This document shows, piece by piece, positions 1-8,365 of a stretch of DNA of 64,000 nt (the first letter of the stretch is position 1; each line of letters starts with the position of its first letter). The position numbers and the translations under genes are program-made. The stretch is taken from contig CAJMKK010000006.1 in the NCBI GenBank assembly GCA_905214105.1, forward strand, positions 106,667 through 170,666, given 5' to 3'. This DNA comes from an uncultured bacterium (GTDB lineage: Bacteria > Actinomycetota > Coriobacteriia > Coriobacteriales > Coriobacteriaceae). The notes under the pieces are model-generated. The model ran no database searches. It saw only the letters and a program-made list of their open reading frames with translations, and was not told where the DNA came from.

Positions 1-401
1 TCGACGATTTCACAGTCAAAGCCGGGCAGCTCGCGTGTGGCCTGGGCCACTAGGTGACGCAGGGCGGCGATGCCGATAGAGTAGTTGCCCGAGTGCATGA
101 CGCGGGCATTCTGGCCCAGCTCGCGCAGGCGGTCCATCTGCTCGGGGGTGTAGCCTGTGGTGCCCGAGACCAACGCCGCGCCCGTGCGCTCGACATAGGC
201 GACAACGGCATCGAAGGTCACGACGTTCGAGAAGTCGATGATGACGTCGGTCGTCGGTGCGCTCTCGAGCTCGGACAAGTCGAAGCCGATCTGGGCGACG
301 ATGTCAAAAACGGGCTCTCCAGCGGCGTTGACAATGCCCTCGGCGGTAGTGCGGATCAGCGAGCCCATGCGGCCCGTTCCCATAATGACGGTCTTAATCA
401 A
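1..401 (-). CDS. dapB: 4-hydroxy-tetrahydrodipicolinate reductase (partial)
   Basis: This is the NAD(P)H-dependent reductase that follows DapA in the diaminopimelate/lysine pathway. Only about 133 N-terminal residues are in the window; the gene leaves at the left edge. The nucleotide-binding motif VIMGTGRMG is at residues 5-13, DVIIDFS at about 52-58 and SGTTGYT at about 79-85, all typical of DapB. I place the start at TTG 401, which overlaps the dapA stop by 8 nt (TTGATTAA); the next ATG at 383 would cut into the Rossmann strand. It is the last visible gene of the lysA-dapA-dapB operon, so it should be under the same lysine riboswitch. Confidence 0.9.
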   Translation of the reverse strand, partial: MIKTVIMGTGRMGSLIRTTAEGIVNAAGEPVFDIVAQIGFDLSELESAPTTDVIIDFSNVVTFDAVVAYVERTGAALVSGTTGYTPEQMDRLRELGQNARVMHSGNYSIGIAALRHLVAQATRELPGFDCEIV

Positions 402-2703
402 GCAGACCAGCTCCCTTCAGAGCATCGGTAAGTGCAGCGCGCGTGTCGTCTGCCATGGGGCATAGCGGCATGCGGTAGTTGGCTTCGATCATACCCATCT
501 GAGCGAGCGCTTCCTTGACGGGGATGGGGTTGACCTCGCTAAAGAGGGCGTTGATGAGCGGCTGGCCGGCAATCTGGATATCGCGGGCGCGCTCCACGTC
601 GCCGTCCAGATAGGCGCGACACATGTCATGCACGAGCTGCGGCTGAACGTCTGCCCACACACTGATGGTGCCCGAGGCGCCCAGGCTCATGAGCGGTACG
701 GTGAGGGCGTCCTCGCCCGAGTACATGCGGAAGTCATCGGACAGCAGGTGGGCGATCTTGGCCGCGTAGGCGACGTTGCCCGAGGCTTCCTTAATGCCCA
801 TGATGTTGGGGTGCGCGGCCAAGCGCTCTACGTTGCGCTCGCTGATGCCGCAGCCGCAGCGGCCGGGGATGTTGTACAGGATGCAGGGGATGTCCACGGC
901 GTCGGCCACGGTCTTAAAGTGCTGGTAGATGCCCTCTTCGTTGGACTTGTTGTAGTAGGGGGTAATGAGCAGCAGACCGTCGGCGCCCAGTCCCTGATAG
1001 GTGAGCGACTTGGTGAGCATGGTCTGTGTGGAGTTGGAGCCCGAGCCGGCAATGACGGGGACGCGTCCCGCAACCTGCTTGACCACTGCGGCGACAACGG
1101 AGTTGTCCTCGTCGTCGGTCATCGTGGCGCTCTCGCCGGTGGTGCCCAGGGTGAGGATGGCGTCGGTACCGTTTTGCAGGTGGAAATCGATAAGGCGCTC
1201 GAGCGCGTCAAAGTCGACACTGCCGTCCTTTTTAAACGGCGTGACAAGGGCGACGATTGAACCCTCGAGATTGCGGATGTCCATGTTCTTCTCCTTCGCT
1301 TCCGCGATCTGGATGCGTTTGTTCCACTGAGCGGCGACGGCCAGGCGCTCGTCCTGAGCGCGGCGGCGGGCACTTTCGGCGCGCGATTTGGCCAGCAGCT
1401 CACGGCCGCACGGCAGCACGTCGAGTGTGGCAAAATAATCGCCCGGGCGCTCGGCGCGGCGGATGAGGTCGGCCGAGCCGTCGGGGCGCAGCAGCACCTC
1501 GGCGGAGCGTAACCGTCCGTTGTAGTTGTAGCCCATGGAGTAACCATGTGCGCCGGTATCGTGAATCACGAGCACATCACCCATGTCGATCCGCGGTAGC
1601 TCGCGGTCGATGGCGAACTTGTCGTTGTTCTCGCACAGATTGCCCGTAATGTCGTACGTGTTTGTGACAGGCGCCGCGGTCTTGTCGGAGCCACCCGGCT
1701 GGCCCATCACCGTAATGTGGTGGTAGGCGCCATACATGGCAGGGCGAATCAGGTCGACGGCGCTTGCGTCGACACCGATATAGTCCTTGTAGATTTGCTT
1801 CTCGTGGATGGCCTTGGTGACCAGGCACCCATAGGGGCCCATCATAAAGCGGCCCATCTCGGTACAGATCGCCACATCGCCCATGCCGGCGGGAACCAGG
1901 ATCTCGTCGTAGGCCGTGTGTACCCCTTCACCGATGGCGTGGATGTCGTTGGCCTGCTGCTCGGGCAGGTAGGGGATACCGACGCCGCCGGACAGATTGA
2001 TGAAGGCGACGTGTGCGCCGGTCTCGCGCTCCAGGCGCACGGCAAGCCCAAAGAGGATGCGCGCGAGCTTGGGGTAGTAGTCGTTGGTGACGGTGTTGCT
2101 GGCAAGGAATGCGTGGATACCAAAGCACTCGGCGCCCTTGGCCTTAAGCATACGGAAGGCCTCGAAGAGCTGCTCGGTGGTCATGCCATATTTGGAGTCG
2201 CCCGGGTTGTCCATGATGCCGTTGGAGAGCTGGAACAGGCCGCCTGGATTAAAGCGGCAGCTGACCGTCTTGGGGATGGGCCCCGCAACACGCTCAAAGA
2301 ACTCAATGTGGCTGATGTCATCAAAGTTGACGATGGCGCCCAGCTTGTCGGCGAGCTCAAAGTCGGCAGCCGGCGTGTCGTTGGACGAGAACATGATGTC
2401 GTGTCCCGTGATACCCAGCGAGCGGGCGATCATAAGCTCGGTATAGCTCGAGCAATCGCAGCCGCAGCCGTATTCGTTGAGAATGGAGATGAGCGCCGGG
2501 TTGGGGTTGGCCTTGACGGCAAAGTATTCCTTAAAGCCCGGGTTCCATGCAAAGGCGTCGCGCACTTCTTGCATGTTGCGGCGGATGCCCGCCTCGTCGT
2601 ATAGATGAAACGGCGTGGGGAACTGCTCGACGATATGCTCGAGTGTTTCCTTGTCCACAAACGGCTGCTTGGCCACATATGCCTCGTTGGGGGTCAATGC
2701 CAT
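394..2703 (-). CDS. lysA-dapA: Fused diaminopimelate decarboxylase / dihydrodipicolinate synthase (LysA-DapA)
   Basis: One uninterrupted 769-codon frame encodes two lysine-pathway enzymes. Residues 1 to about 430 are a PLP-dependent LysA: the PLP lysine is in EYFAVKANPNP (K64), with a C-terminal GAHGYSMGYNYNGRLR block. A basic, Ala/Arg-rich linker (about 435-473) follows, then a full-length DapA (474-769) with GTTGES, the YNIPGR tyrosine (local Y137) and the Schiff-base lysine in GIKEASG (local K165). LysA acts last and DapA first in the pathway, so the fusion joins non-consecutive steps. An SD (AAGGAG, 1291-1296) lies 6 nt before the internal ATG at 1284, so DapA may also be made separately. 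The frame could instead be two genes whose lysA stop was lost; both halves look intact. Confidence 0.9.
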   Translation of the reverse strand: MALTPNEAYVAKQPFVDKETLEHIVEQFPTPFHLYDEAGIRRNMQEVRDAFAWNPGFKEYFAVKANPNPALISILNEYGCGCDCSSYTELMIARSLGITGHDIMFSSNDTPAADFELADKLGAIVNFDDISHIEFFERVAGPIPKTVSCRFNPGGLFQLSNGIMDNPGDSKYGMTTEQLFEAFRMLKAKGAECFGIHAFLASNTVTNDYYPKLARILFGLAVRLERETGAHVAFINLSGGVGIPYLPEQQANDIHAIGEGVHTAYDEILVPAGMGDVAICTEMGRFMMGPYGCLVTKAIHEKQIYKDYIGVDASAVDLIRPAMYGAYHHITVMGQPGGSDKTAAPVTNTYDITGNLCENNDKFAIDRELPRIDMGDVLVIHDTGAHGYSMGYNYNGRLRSAEVLLRPDGSADLIRRAERPGDYFATLDVLPCGRELLAKSRAESARRRAQDERLAVAAQWNKRIQIAEAKEKNMDIRNLEGSIVALVTPFKKDGSVDFDALERLIDFHLQNGTDAILTLGTTGESATMTDDEDNSVVAAVVKQVAGRVPVIAGSGSNSTQTMLTKSLTYQGLGADGLLLITPYYNKSNEEGIYQHFKTVADAVDIPCILYNIPGRCGCGISERNVERLAAHPNIMGIKEASGNVAYAAKIAHLLSDDFRMYSGEDALTVPLMSLGASGTISVWADVQPQLVHDMCRAYLDGDVERARDIQIAGQPLINALFSEVNPIPVKEALAQMGMIEANYRMPLCPMADDTRAALTDALKGAGLLD
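1284..1296 (-). promoter_or_regulatory. Internal ribosome binding site and ATG for a separate DapA
   Basis: Reading the minus strand, AAGGAG at 1296-1291 is followed after 6 nt by ATG at 1284, in frame with both halves of the LysA-DapA frame. From this ATG the DapA unit is 296 residues, the usual family length. This is what a normal intergenic start would look like, yet no stop codon separates it from lysA. Confidence 0.65.
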
Positions 2704-2774
2704 GTCCCGTAAACCTCGCTATCCAGACGGCGCCATCTGCGCATCGAATCCGCATAGCGTGGACCCAATGTCCG

Positions 2775-2931
2775 GATAGCGCTCCCGCATTGCTGCAGAC
2801 AGTCCTGCGGGTGTTTCCCACAGGCCCACCAGGTTGTTCGTGCCCGAAAAACCCAGTTCGGCGGGTTTCGCCTCCCCACGGGGTCAAAGCCTGCCGGCTC
2901 GCCCGCGGCTCTTCGTACCCGCGCCTCTATC
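2775..2931 (-). ncRNA. Lysine riboswitch (L box)
   Basis: The minus strand between the promoter and lysA carries the conserved lysine aptamer landmarks in order: GATAGAGGCGCGG at the 5' end (2931), AAGAGC soon after, GGGGAGGCGAAACCCGCCGAA (about 2884-2863) in the core, a GGTGGG-type element, and the closing GAGCGCTATC ending at 2775. The ends pair as GATAG/CTATC (P1). Downstream, ggatagcg (2724-2717) next to the weak SD is complementary to the P1 3' strand and also to a second copy of CGCTAT (about 2759-2754), suggesting alternative pairings that control translation of lysA-dapA. The expression mechanism is inferred; the aptamer match is strong. Confidence 0.87.
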
Positions 2932-2942
2932 AAGTGGTAAAG

Positions 2943-2971
2943 ACCCTATCACGTTGCACTTTACCAAACAA
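2943..2971 (-). promoter_or_regulatory. Probable promoter of the lysA-dapA-dapB operon
   Basis: On the minus strand TTGTTT (2971-2966) and TAGGGT (2948-2943) are 17 bp apart. A start about 7 nt after the -10 would fall at about 2936, just before the first base of the riboswitch P1 stem, which supports this placement. Confidence 0.4.
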
Positions 2972-3081
2972 GAGTATTCGTATATAACGTTTAAAAAATG
3001 CAGGGATATGCTGGAAACATGTGCACCACAATCCTGTATCACAATAAGTTGCAACAGATGTGCCTCACGAAGGGATCCTCT

Positions 3082-4269
3082 ATGACCGAGCTCCAAGAAC
3101 TCCGTCGCTATCGCCGCGATCTCCATCGCATTCCAGAGCTCGATTTCGATCTTCCGCAGACGATCGCCTATATCGAGGGCGTGTTGGCGCCGCTCGCTTG
3201 CGAGGTGACCCATCCGTGCCCCAGCTGCGTCTGCGCTTTCTTCGACGCTGGCGTTGGTGCCGCGCATGCCACGGCGATTCGCGCCGATATGGATGCGCTG
3301 CCCATTGCCGAGACAACGGGGGCAGCGTTCGCTTCGACCCATCCCGGCAAGATGCATGCTTGCGGCCACGATGGACACATGGCCATGGCACTTGCCGCCG
3401 CGACGTATGTCGACCGTACAATTCGCGAGCAGCCGGGCGCCATTAAGCGCAATGTGCTCTTTGTGTTTCAGCCGGCCGAGGAAACGACCGGTGGTGCCAA
3501 GACGGTGTGCGAGAGCGGCGCGTTCGAGCGTTACGGGGCGGATCGCATCTTCGGCTTCCACGTGTGGCCCGATCTGCCCGCCGGCACGTTGGCGAGCTGC
3601 TCCGGTCCGCTGCTGGCGCGCTCAAGCGAGACACACATTCATATTCACGGGACGAGCATCCATATCGCTAAGACCTATGGCGTTCCGGTCGAGGAGTCGC
3701 ACGATACGGCGCTGGCGGCTGCCAAGTTCTTGGTTGCCGAGCGCGAACTGATGGATGAGCTGGGTGCCGATGAGCCCTGCATTGGCAAGTTCGGCCTGCT
3801 GCAGGCAGGCACCGTCTGCAATGCGGTGGCGGGGGAGGCCCATGTTGCCGGCAGCCTACGTGTGTTTACGGACGACATGTTCGACCGCGCGCGCGAGGGC
3901 GTGCGCCGCGTGCTTGACGAGGCGTGCACCGCAACGGGCTGTACATATGACCTCGATTTTGCCGAGGGCTATCCGCCAGTCGATAACGACCCCGAGCTGT
4001 TCGCCCACATTGCGCCTGCCTTGTCCGAGCTGCAACTTGTGGACGAGCCGCTGCTAATTGCCGAGGACTTTGCTTTCTATCAGCGCCATCTGCCGGGCGT
4101 GTTCTTCTTGCTGGGCACGGGCGTGCCAGAGGGACAAGAAAACCCGAGCGATTCGGATGACTGCCCCGCCTATGCCACGAGCGCTCTGCATACCGATACC
4201 ATGCTCTTCGACGAGGAAATCCTACTCAAAGGCCTCGATGCCTACAAACGATTGCTTAACTTGGAGTGA
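3082..4269 (+). CDS. M20 family amidohydrolase / peptidase
   Basis: This is a metal-dependent cytoplasmic hydrolase of the M20/ArgE-HipO group that removes acyl groups from amino acids or cleaves small peptides. RADMDALP (residues 68-75), MHACGHDGH (91-99), the PAEETTGG glutamates (about 133-134), FGFHVWP and a late SALHTD histidine supply the metal ligands and general base. Length is 395 residues from the ATG at 3082, chosen because AGGGA lies 6 nt upstream; a longer frame from 2998 would run back into the promoter of the divergent lysine operon. Substrate is unknown. Adjacency to the lysine genes makes N-acetyl-diaminopimelate or another acylated amino acid possible, but that is context only. 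Confidence 0.85.
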   Translation: MTELQELRRYRRDLHRIPELDFDLPQTIAYIEGVLAPLACEVTHPCPSCVCAFFDAGVGAAHATAIRADMDALPIAETTGAAFASTHPGKMHACGHDGHMAMALAAATYVDRTIREQPGAIKRNVLFVFQPAEETTGGAKTVCESGAFERYGADRIFGFHVWPDLPAGTLASCSGPLLARSSETHIHIHGTSIHIAKTYGVPVEESHDTALAAAKFLVAERELMDELGADEPCIGKFGLLQAGTVCNAVAGEAHVAGSLRVFTDDMFDRAREGVRRVLDEACTATGCTYDLDFAEGYPPVDNDPELFAHIAPALSELQLVDEPLLIAEDFAFYQRHLPGVFFLLGTGVPEGQENPSDSDDCPAYATSALHTDTMLFDEEILLKGLDAYKRLLNLE

Positions 4270-4271
4270 CG

Positions 4272-4592
4272 ATGAAGCGCCGACAGACTGCCGTGTATAG
4301 TCCGGGTGGGTGCGGGTGCGGTTTGCTGCTGCTTCCGGTCATCGCTGTGAGCATTGGCGTGATGTTTGTGCTTGCTGGGCTGGCTGCGGCGGCACTCGTA
4401 CTGTTTATCACTGCCATCGACGTGACGATTTGGCTTTATCGCAGTCGCGGGCAGCGCCGCGCCGACGGTAAGACCAATGTTGGATGGACCATCTTTTTAG
4501 TCGTCGCCTACCTATTGAGCATCAGCTACCTGGTGTTCTTTGCCCTGTTGATGATCAGTGCCTTTACCGGGAAATCCGTCACGGTGGGTTGA
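4272..4592 (+). CDS. Small hypothetical membrane protein
   Basis: This encodes about 106 residues with a Gly/Cys-rich start (GGCGCG), then a long hydrophobic stretch at about 15-55 that could span the membrane once or twice, a basic loop (YRSRGQRRADGK), and a second hydrophobic segment at about 72-98. It begins 2 nt after the M20 stop; GGAG at the end of that gene serves as SD, so the two are probably translated together. I recognise no family or function. Confidence 0.6.
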   Translation: MKRRQTAVYSPGGCGCGLLLLPVIAVSIGVMFVLAGLAAAALVLFITAIDVTIWLYRSRGQRRADGKTNVGWTIFLVVAYLLSISYLVFFALLMISAFTGKSVTVG

Positions 4593-4698
4593 TGCGCTGC
4601 CAGCAGACGGTCGCGCAAAGTGTGTTTGCTCGGCGTCTGGATAGCTGCATTGGCCGTTTACCGCAACCTTAGCTCTCAGCTAATGAATTCAAGTTCAA

Positions 4699-4750
4699 TC
4701 CTTCCTACGATGTGCTGTGTGCCGGCACGGTAGCCGGATCGTAGGAAGGA
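4699..4750 (+). promoter_or_regulatory. Long hairpin sequestering the Shine-Dalgarno of the FxLYD gene
   Basis: Perfect 13-bp arms, TCCTTCCTACGAT (4699-4711) and ATCGTAGGAAGGA (4738-4750), enclose 26 nt that can form an inner CCGGC/GCCGG stem. The 3' arm contains the whole SD (AGGAAGGA) of the gene starting at 4757, so folding should hide it. There is no T-run, so this is not a simple terminator. Confidence 0.75.
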
Positions 4751-4756
4751 TGAATA

Positions 4757-5200
4757 ATGGCAAAAAAGGGAAAGAAGCCGATCGGCAAGATTATCCTAGG
4801 CGTCATCGTGGTGCTGGTTATCGTCGGTGCCGTGGGTTCTATGGGTGGTAATTCAACCGATTCGTCTGCGAGCGATTCGGCAAAACCTGCCGAGGCGACA
4901 CAGCGGGCTGAGGAGCAAAAAGAACCGCAAGAACCGTATATCATTGCTGACGAGGCTGAAGACACCTCCAGTCAGTTTGCCTATAAGATCACGGGCACGC
5001 TGACCAATAACACGGACAAGGAAAAGAGCTACATTCAGATTGAGTATGTTCTGTATGATGCCGATGGCAACCAGGTTGGAACGGCTCTTGCAAACACCAA
5101 TCATCTGAAGGCGGGCGGCTCCTGGAAGTTCGAGGCGCTGGGTACGGTGTCTCCCGACCAGGTTGCTAGCTGGGAGCGTTCGGACGTAAGCGGTTTCTAG
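4757..5200 (+). CDS. Membrane-anchored FxLYD-domain protein
   Basis: This 147-residue protein has a basic start (MAKKGKKPIGK), one transmembrane segment at about 12-29, a Ser/Asp/Glu-rich linker (about 31-62) and an outer globular domain with the pattern YKITGTLTNNT ... IEYVLYDADGNQVGTA, typical of FxLYD/DUF3426-like immunoglobulin-fold domains. It should be displayed outside the cytoplasmic membrane. The SD AGGAAGGA ends 6 nt before ATG but lies in the hairpin at 4699-4750. Function is unknown; it precedes an HTH gene and a membrane kinase. Confidence 0.75.
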   Translation: MAKKGKKPIGKIILGVIVVLVIVGAVGSMGGNSTDSSASDSAKPAEATQRAEEQKEPQEPYIIADEAEDTSSQFAYKITGTLTNNTDKEKSYIQIEYVLYDADGNQVGTALANTNHLKAGGSWKFEALGTVSPDQVASWERSDVSGF

Positions 5201-5232
5201 CATGTTGCATGCACTGGGGGAGGTGAAGTCGT

Positions 5233-5655
5233 ATGCCCGATAAAAAGCTGACCGAGGAGTTGCTCAATGAGCTTCTCGATGCGCCGAACATCGATGGCTA
5301 TATCAGGGAGCACGACTTTGCCGCTCCGTCGCTTTCGGACTACCTGAAGCAGCTGCTGCAGGAAAAGGGCTTGGAGCGCTCGCGCGTGGTTCGTATGGCC
5401 GATCTCAATGAGACCTTTGGCTATCAGATCTTTACCGGTGCGCGTCACCCGAGTCGCAATAAGGTGCTGCAGATTGCCTTTGCGATGGCGCTGACGCTCA
5501 AAGAGGCCAACCGTGCACTGACGGCTGCCGGGGTAAGCGTCCTTAACTGCAAGGATCGCCGTGATGCGATTATCATCTTTTGCATCGATCGCGGGTGCAG
5601 CCTCCAAAAGGTCAACGAGGAGCTGTATCGCTTTGGCGAGGAGACGGTGAGTTAG
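5233..5655 (+). CDS. Helix-turn-helix protein paired with a Ser/Thr kinase
   Basis: This is a 140-residue soluble protein with an XRE-like helical core (about 35-95): LSDYLKQLLQEKG, then VVRMADLNETFGYQIFTGARHPSRNKVLQIAFAM as recognition region. The C-terminal third (LTAAGVSVL ... RGCSLQKVNEELYRFGEE) is helical without an obvious catalytic motif. SD GGGGGAGG lies upstream of ATG 5233. It sits 32 nt after the FxLYD gene and about 100 bp before the kinase, so it may be the kinase target or a regulator of the locus; this is inference. Confidence 0.7.
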   Translation: MPDKKLTEELLNELLDAPNIDGYIREHDFAAPSLSDYLKQLLQEKGLERSRVVRMADLNETFGYQIFTGARHPSRNKVLQIAFAMALTLKEANRALTAAGVSVLNCKDRRDAIIIFCIDRGCSLQKVNEELYRFGEETVS

Positions 5656-5753
5656 CGACTGATATCTGAGCCGGCGGGGCTGCCGAACAACGATGCAAGC
5701 GAACGGGGCGCGGATGCCATGGGGTGTCTGCGCCCTGCGCTATGATGGAGGCT

Positions 5754-7133
5754 ATGGATACTCAGACCCCAACATATTCCGATGACGAGCTGACCGCAGC
5801 ACTTGCCGAACATCTGGCGTCGCTCGATCGCGACGACAGCTATCGCGTGGAGCGTGTGCTTAAGCGCTCGTCCGTTGAAACAACCGAGCTCGTGTACTTT
5901 GAAGGAACCGGCGGTGGTTCGCTCGGCCCCTTTGTTCGCAAGCGCATCGACGCGTCGGCCCAGATTGGCGGGGCGTATGAGCGCTTGTTTGCTGCCCAGC
6001 GCGCCGGGCGACGGTATGAGCACTTGCCTCGGATTGACGATTGCCGCCGCGTGGGCGACGAGCTTTGCGTGGTCATGGAATATATCGAAGGCGAGACACT
6101 CGAGGCCCTGGTGGGGCGTTTGGGAGCGACGCCCGATTATGCTTGCGAACTGTTTGGCGCCCTTTGCGATGCAGCCGCCGAGCTCCATGCCGGCTTCGCG
6201 GCGGCGGGGGAGATTGCTGCACCGGTGATTCACCGCGACCTGAAGCCCTCGAATATTATCGTGTCGGGCGTGAGGTATTCGGCTGAGGTCGGTATGACCT
6301 TTTCGTCGCTGGTGATTATTGACTTGGGGATCGCGCGCGTGTGGCGCGCTGGCGCCGATGCCGACACCGTCAAGTTCGGCACGCGACCCTATGCGCCACC
6401 CGAGCAGTATGGGTTTGGGCAGACGAGCGTGCGCAGCGACGTCTACGCACTTGGCGCCCTGTTGTTCTTCTGCTTGACGGGAGTCGACCCTAAACCAGGG
6501 CTCGACATGCGCGAGCAATGCGAGGCGCGTGGCATTCCCACTCCACTTGCCGATGCCGTCTGCATGTCGATGGCGCTCGACCCGGCCAAGCGTTTTGCGA
6601 GTGCGGAGGCATTGGGACGGGCGACGCGCGCGGCATACGACCTGAGTCGCCCCGTGCGGCCCCCTGCGCCTGCGCCTGTCCGTAATCCGGCATCGGAGAC
6701 GGAGCTGACGCCCCAAGGGCTCCAGAACCCCGCAGGGCTTCCTAGGCCTGCCGCCTCCGCTGCATGCGGTCTGCTCTCTCGCGTTCCGGAGTCTCTGGGG
6801 CGCATTTGGAATACGCTCGTCTGCTTCTCGCTGCTTGTGTTCTTTGCCGGAAGTCACTTTGCCGTCTTTCACCCCACGGGAGCAAACCAAAGCTACCCGA
6901 CGTGGTTTCTCATAATCGAGTATTTTTTCTTTGTCGATGGCCTTATGGTGCTTATGCATTTTGCGCTGCTCGATAAGCGCCGTCTTCGTTGGCGATTCGC
7001 ACTGCTCGACAGCTATCGCGGCAAGAAACTCGCGAAACTCTGGCTCAAGGCATTGGGTGTGCTGCTCCTATGCATGATCGTCATAGTCGCGGTTGCCAAT
7101 GCGACCGGCGTCGTCGATACCTCCGCTACCTAA
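5754..7133 (+). CDS. Eukaryotic-type Ser/Thr protein kinase with C-terminal membrane segments
   Basis: This is a Hanks-type kinase. VIHRDLKPSNIIV is the catalytic loop, VIIDLGIAR replaces the usual DFG with DLG, and YAPPEQYG with SDVYALGALLFFCLTG completes the C-lobe. The N-lobe lacks a clear Gly-rich P-loop but has FVRKRID, which could hold the ATP lysine. After a Pro-rich linker (about 300-335) come hydrophobic segments at about 350-372, 382-405 and 430-450. There are no PASTA repeats. Several starts are possible (GTG 5724, ATG 5742/5745, ATG 5754); none has an ideal SD. The short gap to the HTH gene suggests a shared operon. Confidence 0.82.
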   Translation: MDTQTPTYSDDELTAALAEHLASLDRDDSYRVERVLKRSSVETTELVYFEGTGGGSLGPFVRKRIDASAQIGGAYERLFAAQRAGRRYEHLPRIDDCRRVGDELCVVMEYIEGETLEALVGRLGATPDYACELFGALCDAAAELHAGFAAAGEIAAPVIHRDLKPSNIIVSGVRYSAEVGMTFSSLVIIDLGIARVWRAGADADTVKFGTRPYAPPEQYGFGQTSVRSDVYALGALLFFCLTGVDPKPGLDMREQCEARGIPTPLADAVCMSMALDPAKRFASAEALGRATRAAYDLSRPVRPPAPAPVRNPASETELTPQGLQNPAGLPRPAASAACGLLSRVPESLGRIWNTLVCFSLLVFFAGSHFAVFHPTGANQSYPTWFLIIEYFFFVDGLMVLMHFALLDKRRLRWRFALLDSYRGKKLAKLWLKALGVLLLCMIVIVAVANATGVVDTSAT

Positions 7134-7137
7134 AAGA

Positions 7138-7160
7138 AAAGGGCCCCATTGGGGCCCTTT
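7138..7160. terminator. Bidirectional terminator between kinase and secreted protein
   Basis: AAAGGGCCCC and GGGGCCCTTT form a 10-bp perfect stem with a 3-nt loop, flanked by A and T runs. It lies between two converging genes. Confidence 0.8.
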
Positions 7161-7170
7161 GCAGTTGCGC

Positions 7171-8304
7171 TTAGATGCGGTTCATCTGAGCGGCGACTTT
7201 GTTGTACCAGTCCTGCCACGTGGGCGGGCAGTACTTTTTGGCCGCTGCCGGGGTAAGGGTGGAGCCGTAGTTGGCGCCCAGATAGGCAACGTGAGCGGAG
7301 ATGCCCTCGCTCCAGCTGCCAAAGCTGCGCCAACCGCCGCCACGGGCACTCCAGCCCCAGGCGTTGTAAGAATTGGCGCAATAAGCACCCTTGGTGCTCT
7401 CGATGCAGGCGATGGCGGGGGACCAACGGGGGTCGACACCGGTATTCCAAGCGGCGACGGCAAAGTTATAGCCCTGGCCTGCCATGGGGGAGCCGGCGAG
7501 ATAATTGTCGATGCGGCTCGTCCACTCATTAATGAACGAATCGTAATCGGAGCTACCGGTATTGGCGTTGTTCACCGTGGTGTCGATGGTGGTGTTGGTG
7601 TTGGTGGCCTGGCTGCTGGAATTGCTGCCGCTTACGCCCTCGCCCGAGAGCTTCTCGGCGGCAGCGGCCTTATCGGCCTCAAGCTTGGCAAGCTCGGCGG
7701 CATTTTCCTGCTCGGCTTTTGCCTGTGCCTCGCTGCGGAGCTGCTGGGCCTGAGCCAACGCATCCTCGGCGTTTTTCTGCTCTGCCTCAAGCTGAGACTT
7801 GGCCTGCTGGAGCTCAACCTTGTTCTGCTCGAGTTCGGTTTGCATGTTATTGAGCTGTTCGATCTCGTCGACGCTCGAGCTCGTGATCTGGTTGGTGTAT
7901 TTGCAGGTCGTGATGAACTCACCCAGGCTCTGCGCGTTGACCAGGAAGCTCACGATGGGGTTGGTGCCCTTCTGATACTTGTACAGATCGCGCATGGCGG
8001 AGCTTGCCTTGGCCTGCTGCTCGGGAAGCTTAGCCTCGATTTCCTCGATGCTTGCCTCATTGGAGTCAATCTGCTTTTGCAGGTCATCGAGTTTGGTACG
8101 GGCGTCGTTGTAGGCGCTCGTGGCGGCTTCGATCTTCTGCTGGGCTGCGGAAAGCTGGTCCTGCGTTGCCTGCGAGGCGGCATACGCCGCAACGGGGGAG
8201 AGCATCGGCGTGGCCGTCAGCGCAACGGCGAGCGCGGCGCTCGTGATGATACGAGCCGGCTTCGACGCAATGAGCGCTGCGGCGCGATGATTCGAATGCT
8301 GCAT
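7171..8304 (-). CDS. Secreted coiled-coil protein with C-terminal lysozyme-like domain
   Basis: This is an exported cell-wall protein of about 377 residues. A signal peptide covers about residues 20-43 (hydrophobic ALAVALTATPMLSPVAAYAA). A long Gln/Glu/Ala-rich coiled coil (about 44-225) resembles the N-terminal part of PcsB-type hydrolases, a Ser/Asn/Thr linker follows, and the C-terminal 125 residues look like a lysozyme/transglycosylase fold: the AIACIESTKGAYC glutamate, NAWGW, and GSWSEGISAHVAYL. The start ATG 8304 has AGAGGGA about 4 nt upstream, better than TTG 8319. A peptidoglycan-cleaving role is likely but the exact bond is not deducible. Confidence 0.75.
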   Translation of the reverse strand: MQHSNHRAAALIASKPARIITSAALAVALTATPMLSPVAAYAASQATQDQLSAAQQKIEAATSAYNDARTKLDDLQKQIDSNEASIEEIEAKLPEQQAKASSAMRDLYKYQKGTNPIVSFLVNAQSLGEFITTCKYTNQITSSSVDEIEQLNNMQTELEQNKVELQQAKSQLEAEQKNAEDALAQAQQLRSEAQAKAEQENAAELAKLEADKAAAAEKLSGEGVSGSNSSSQATNTNTTIDTTVNNANTGSSDYDSFINEWTSRIDNYLAGSPMAGQGYNFAVAAWNTGVDPRWSPAIACIESTKGAYCANSYNAWGWSARGGGWRSFGSWSEGISAHVAYLGANYGSTLTPAAAKKYCPPTWQDWYNKVAAQMNRI

Positions 8305-8365
8305 CCAGTCCCTCTGCAATCAATCGTAGGTTATGGTTCGAACGGTATTCTACTACTGCTTTCGA

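Noticed and set aside
2998..3081. An N-terminal extension of the M20 amidohydrolase
   Set aside because: It would begin beside the divergent operon promoter, has no SD, and the family fold starts at MTELQELRRYRR from the ATG at 3082, which has an SD.
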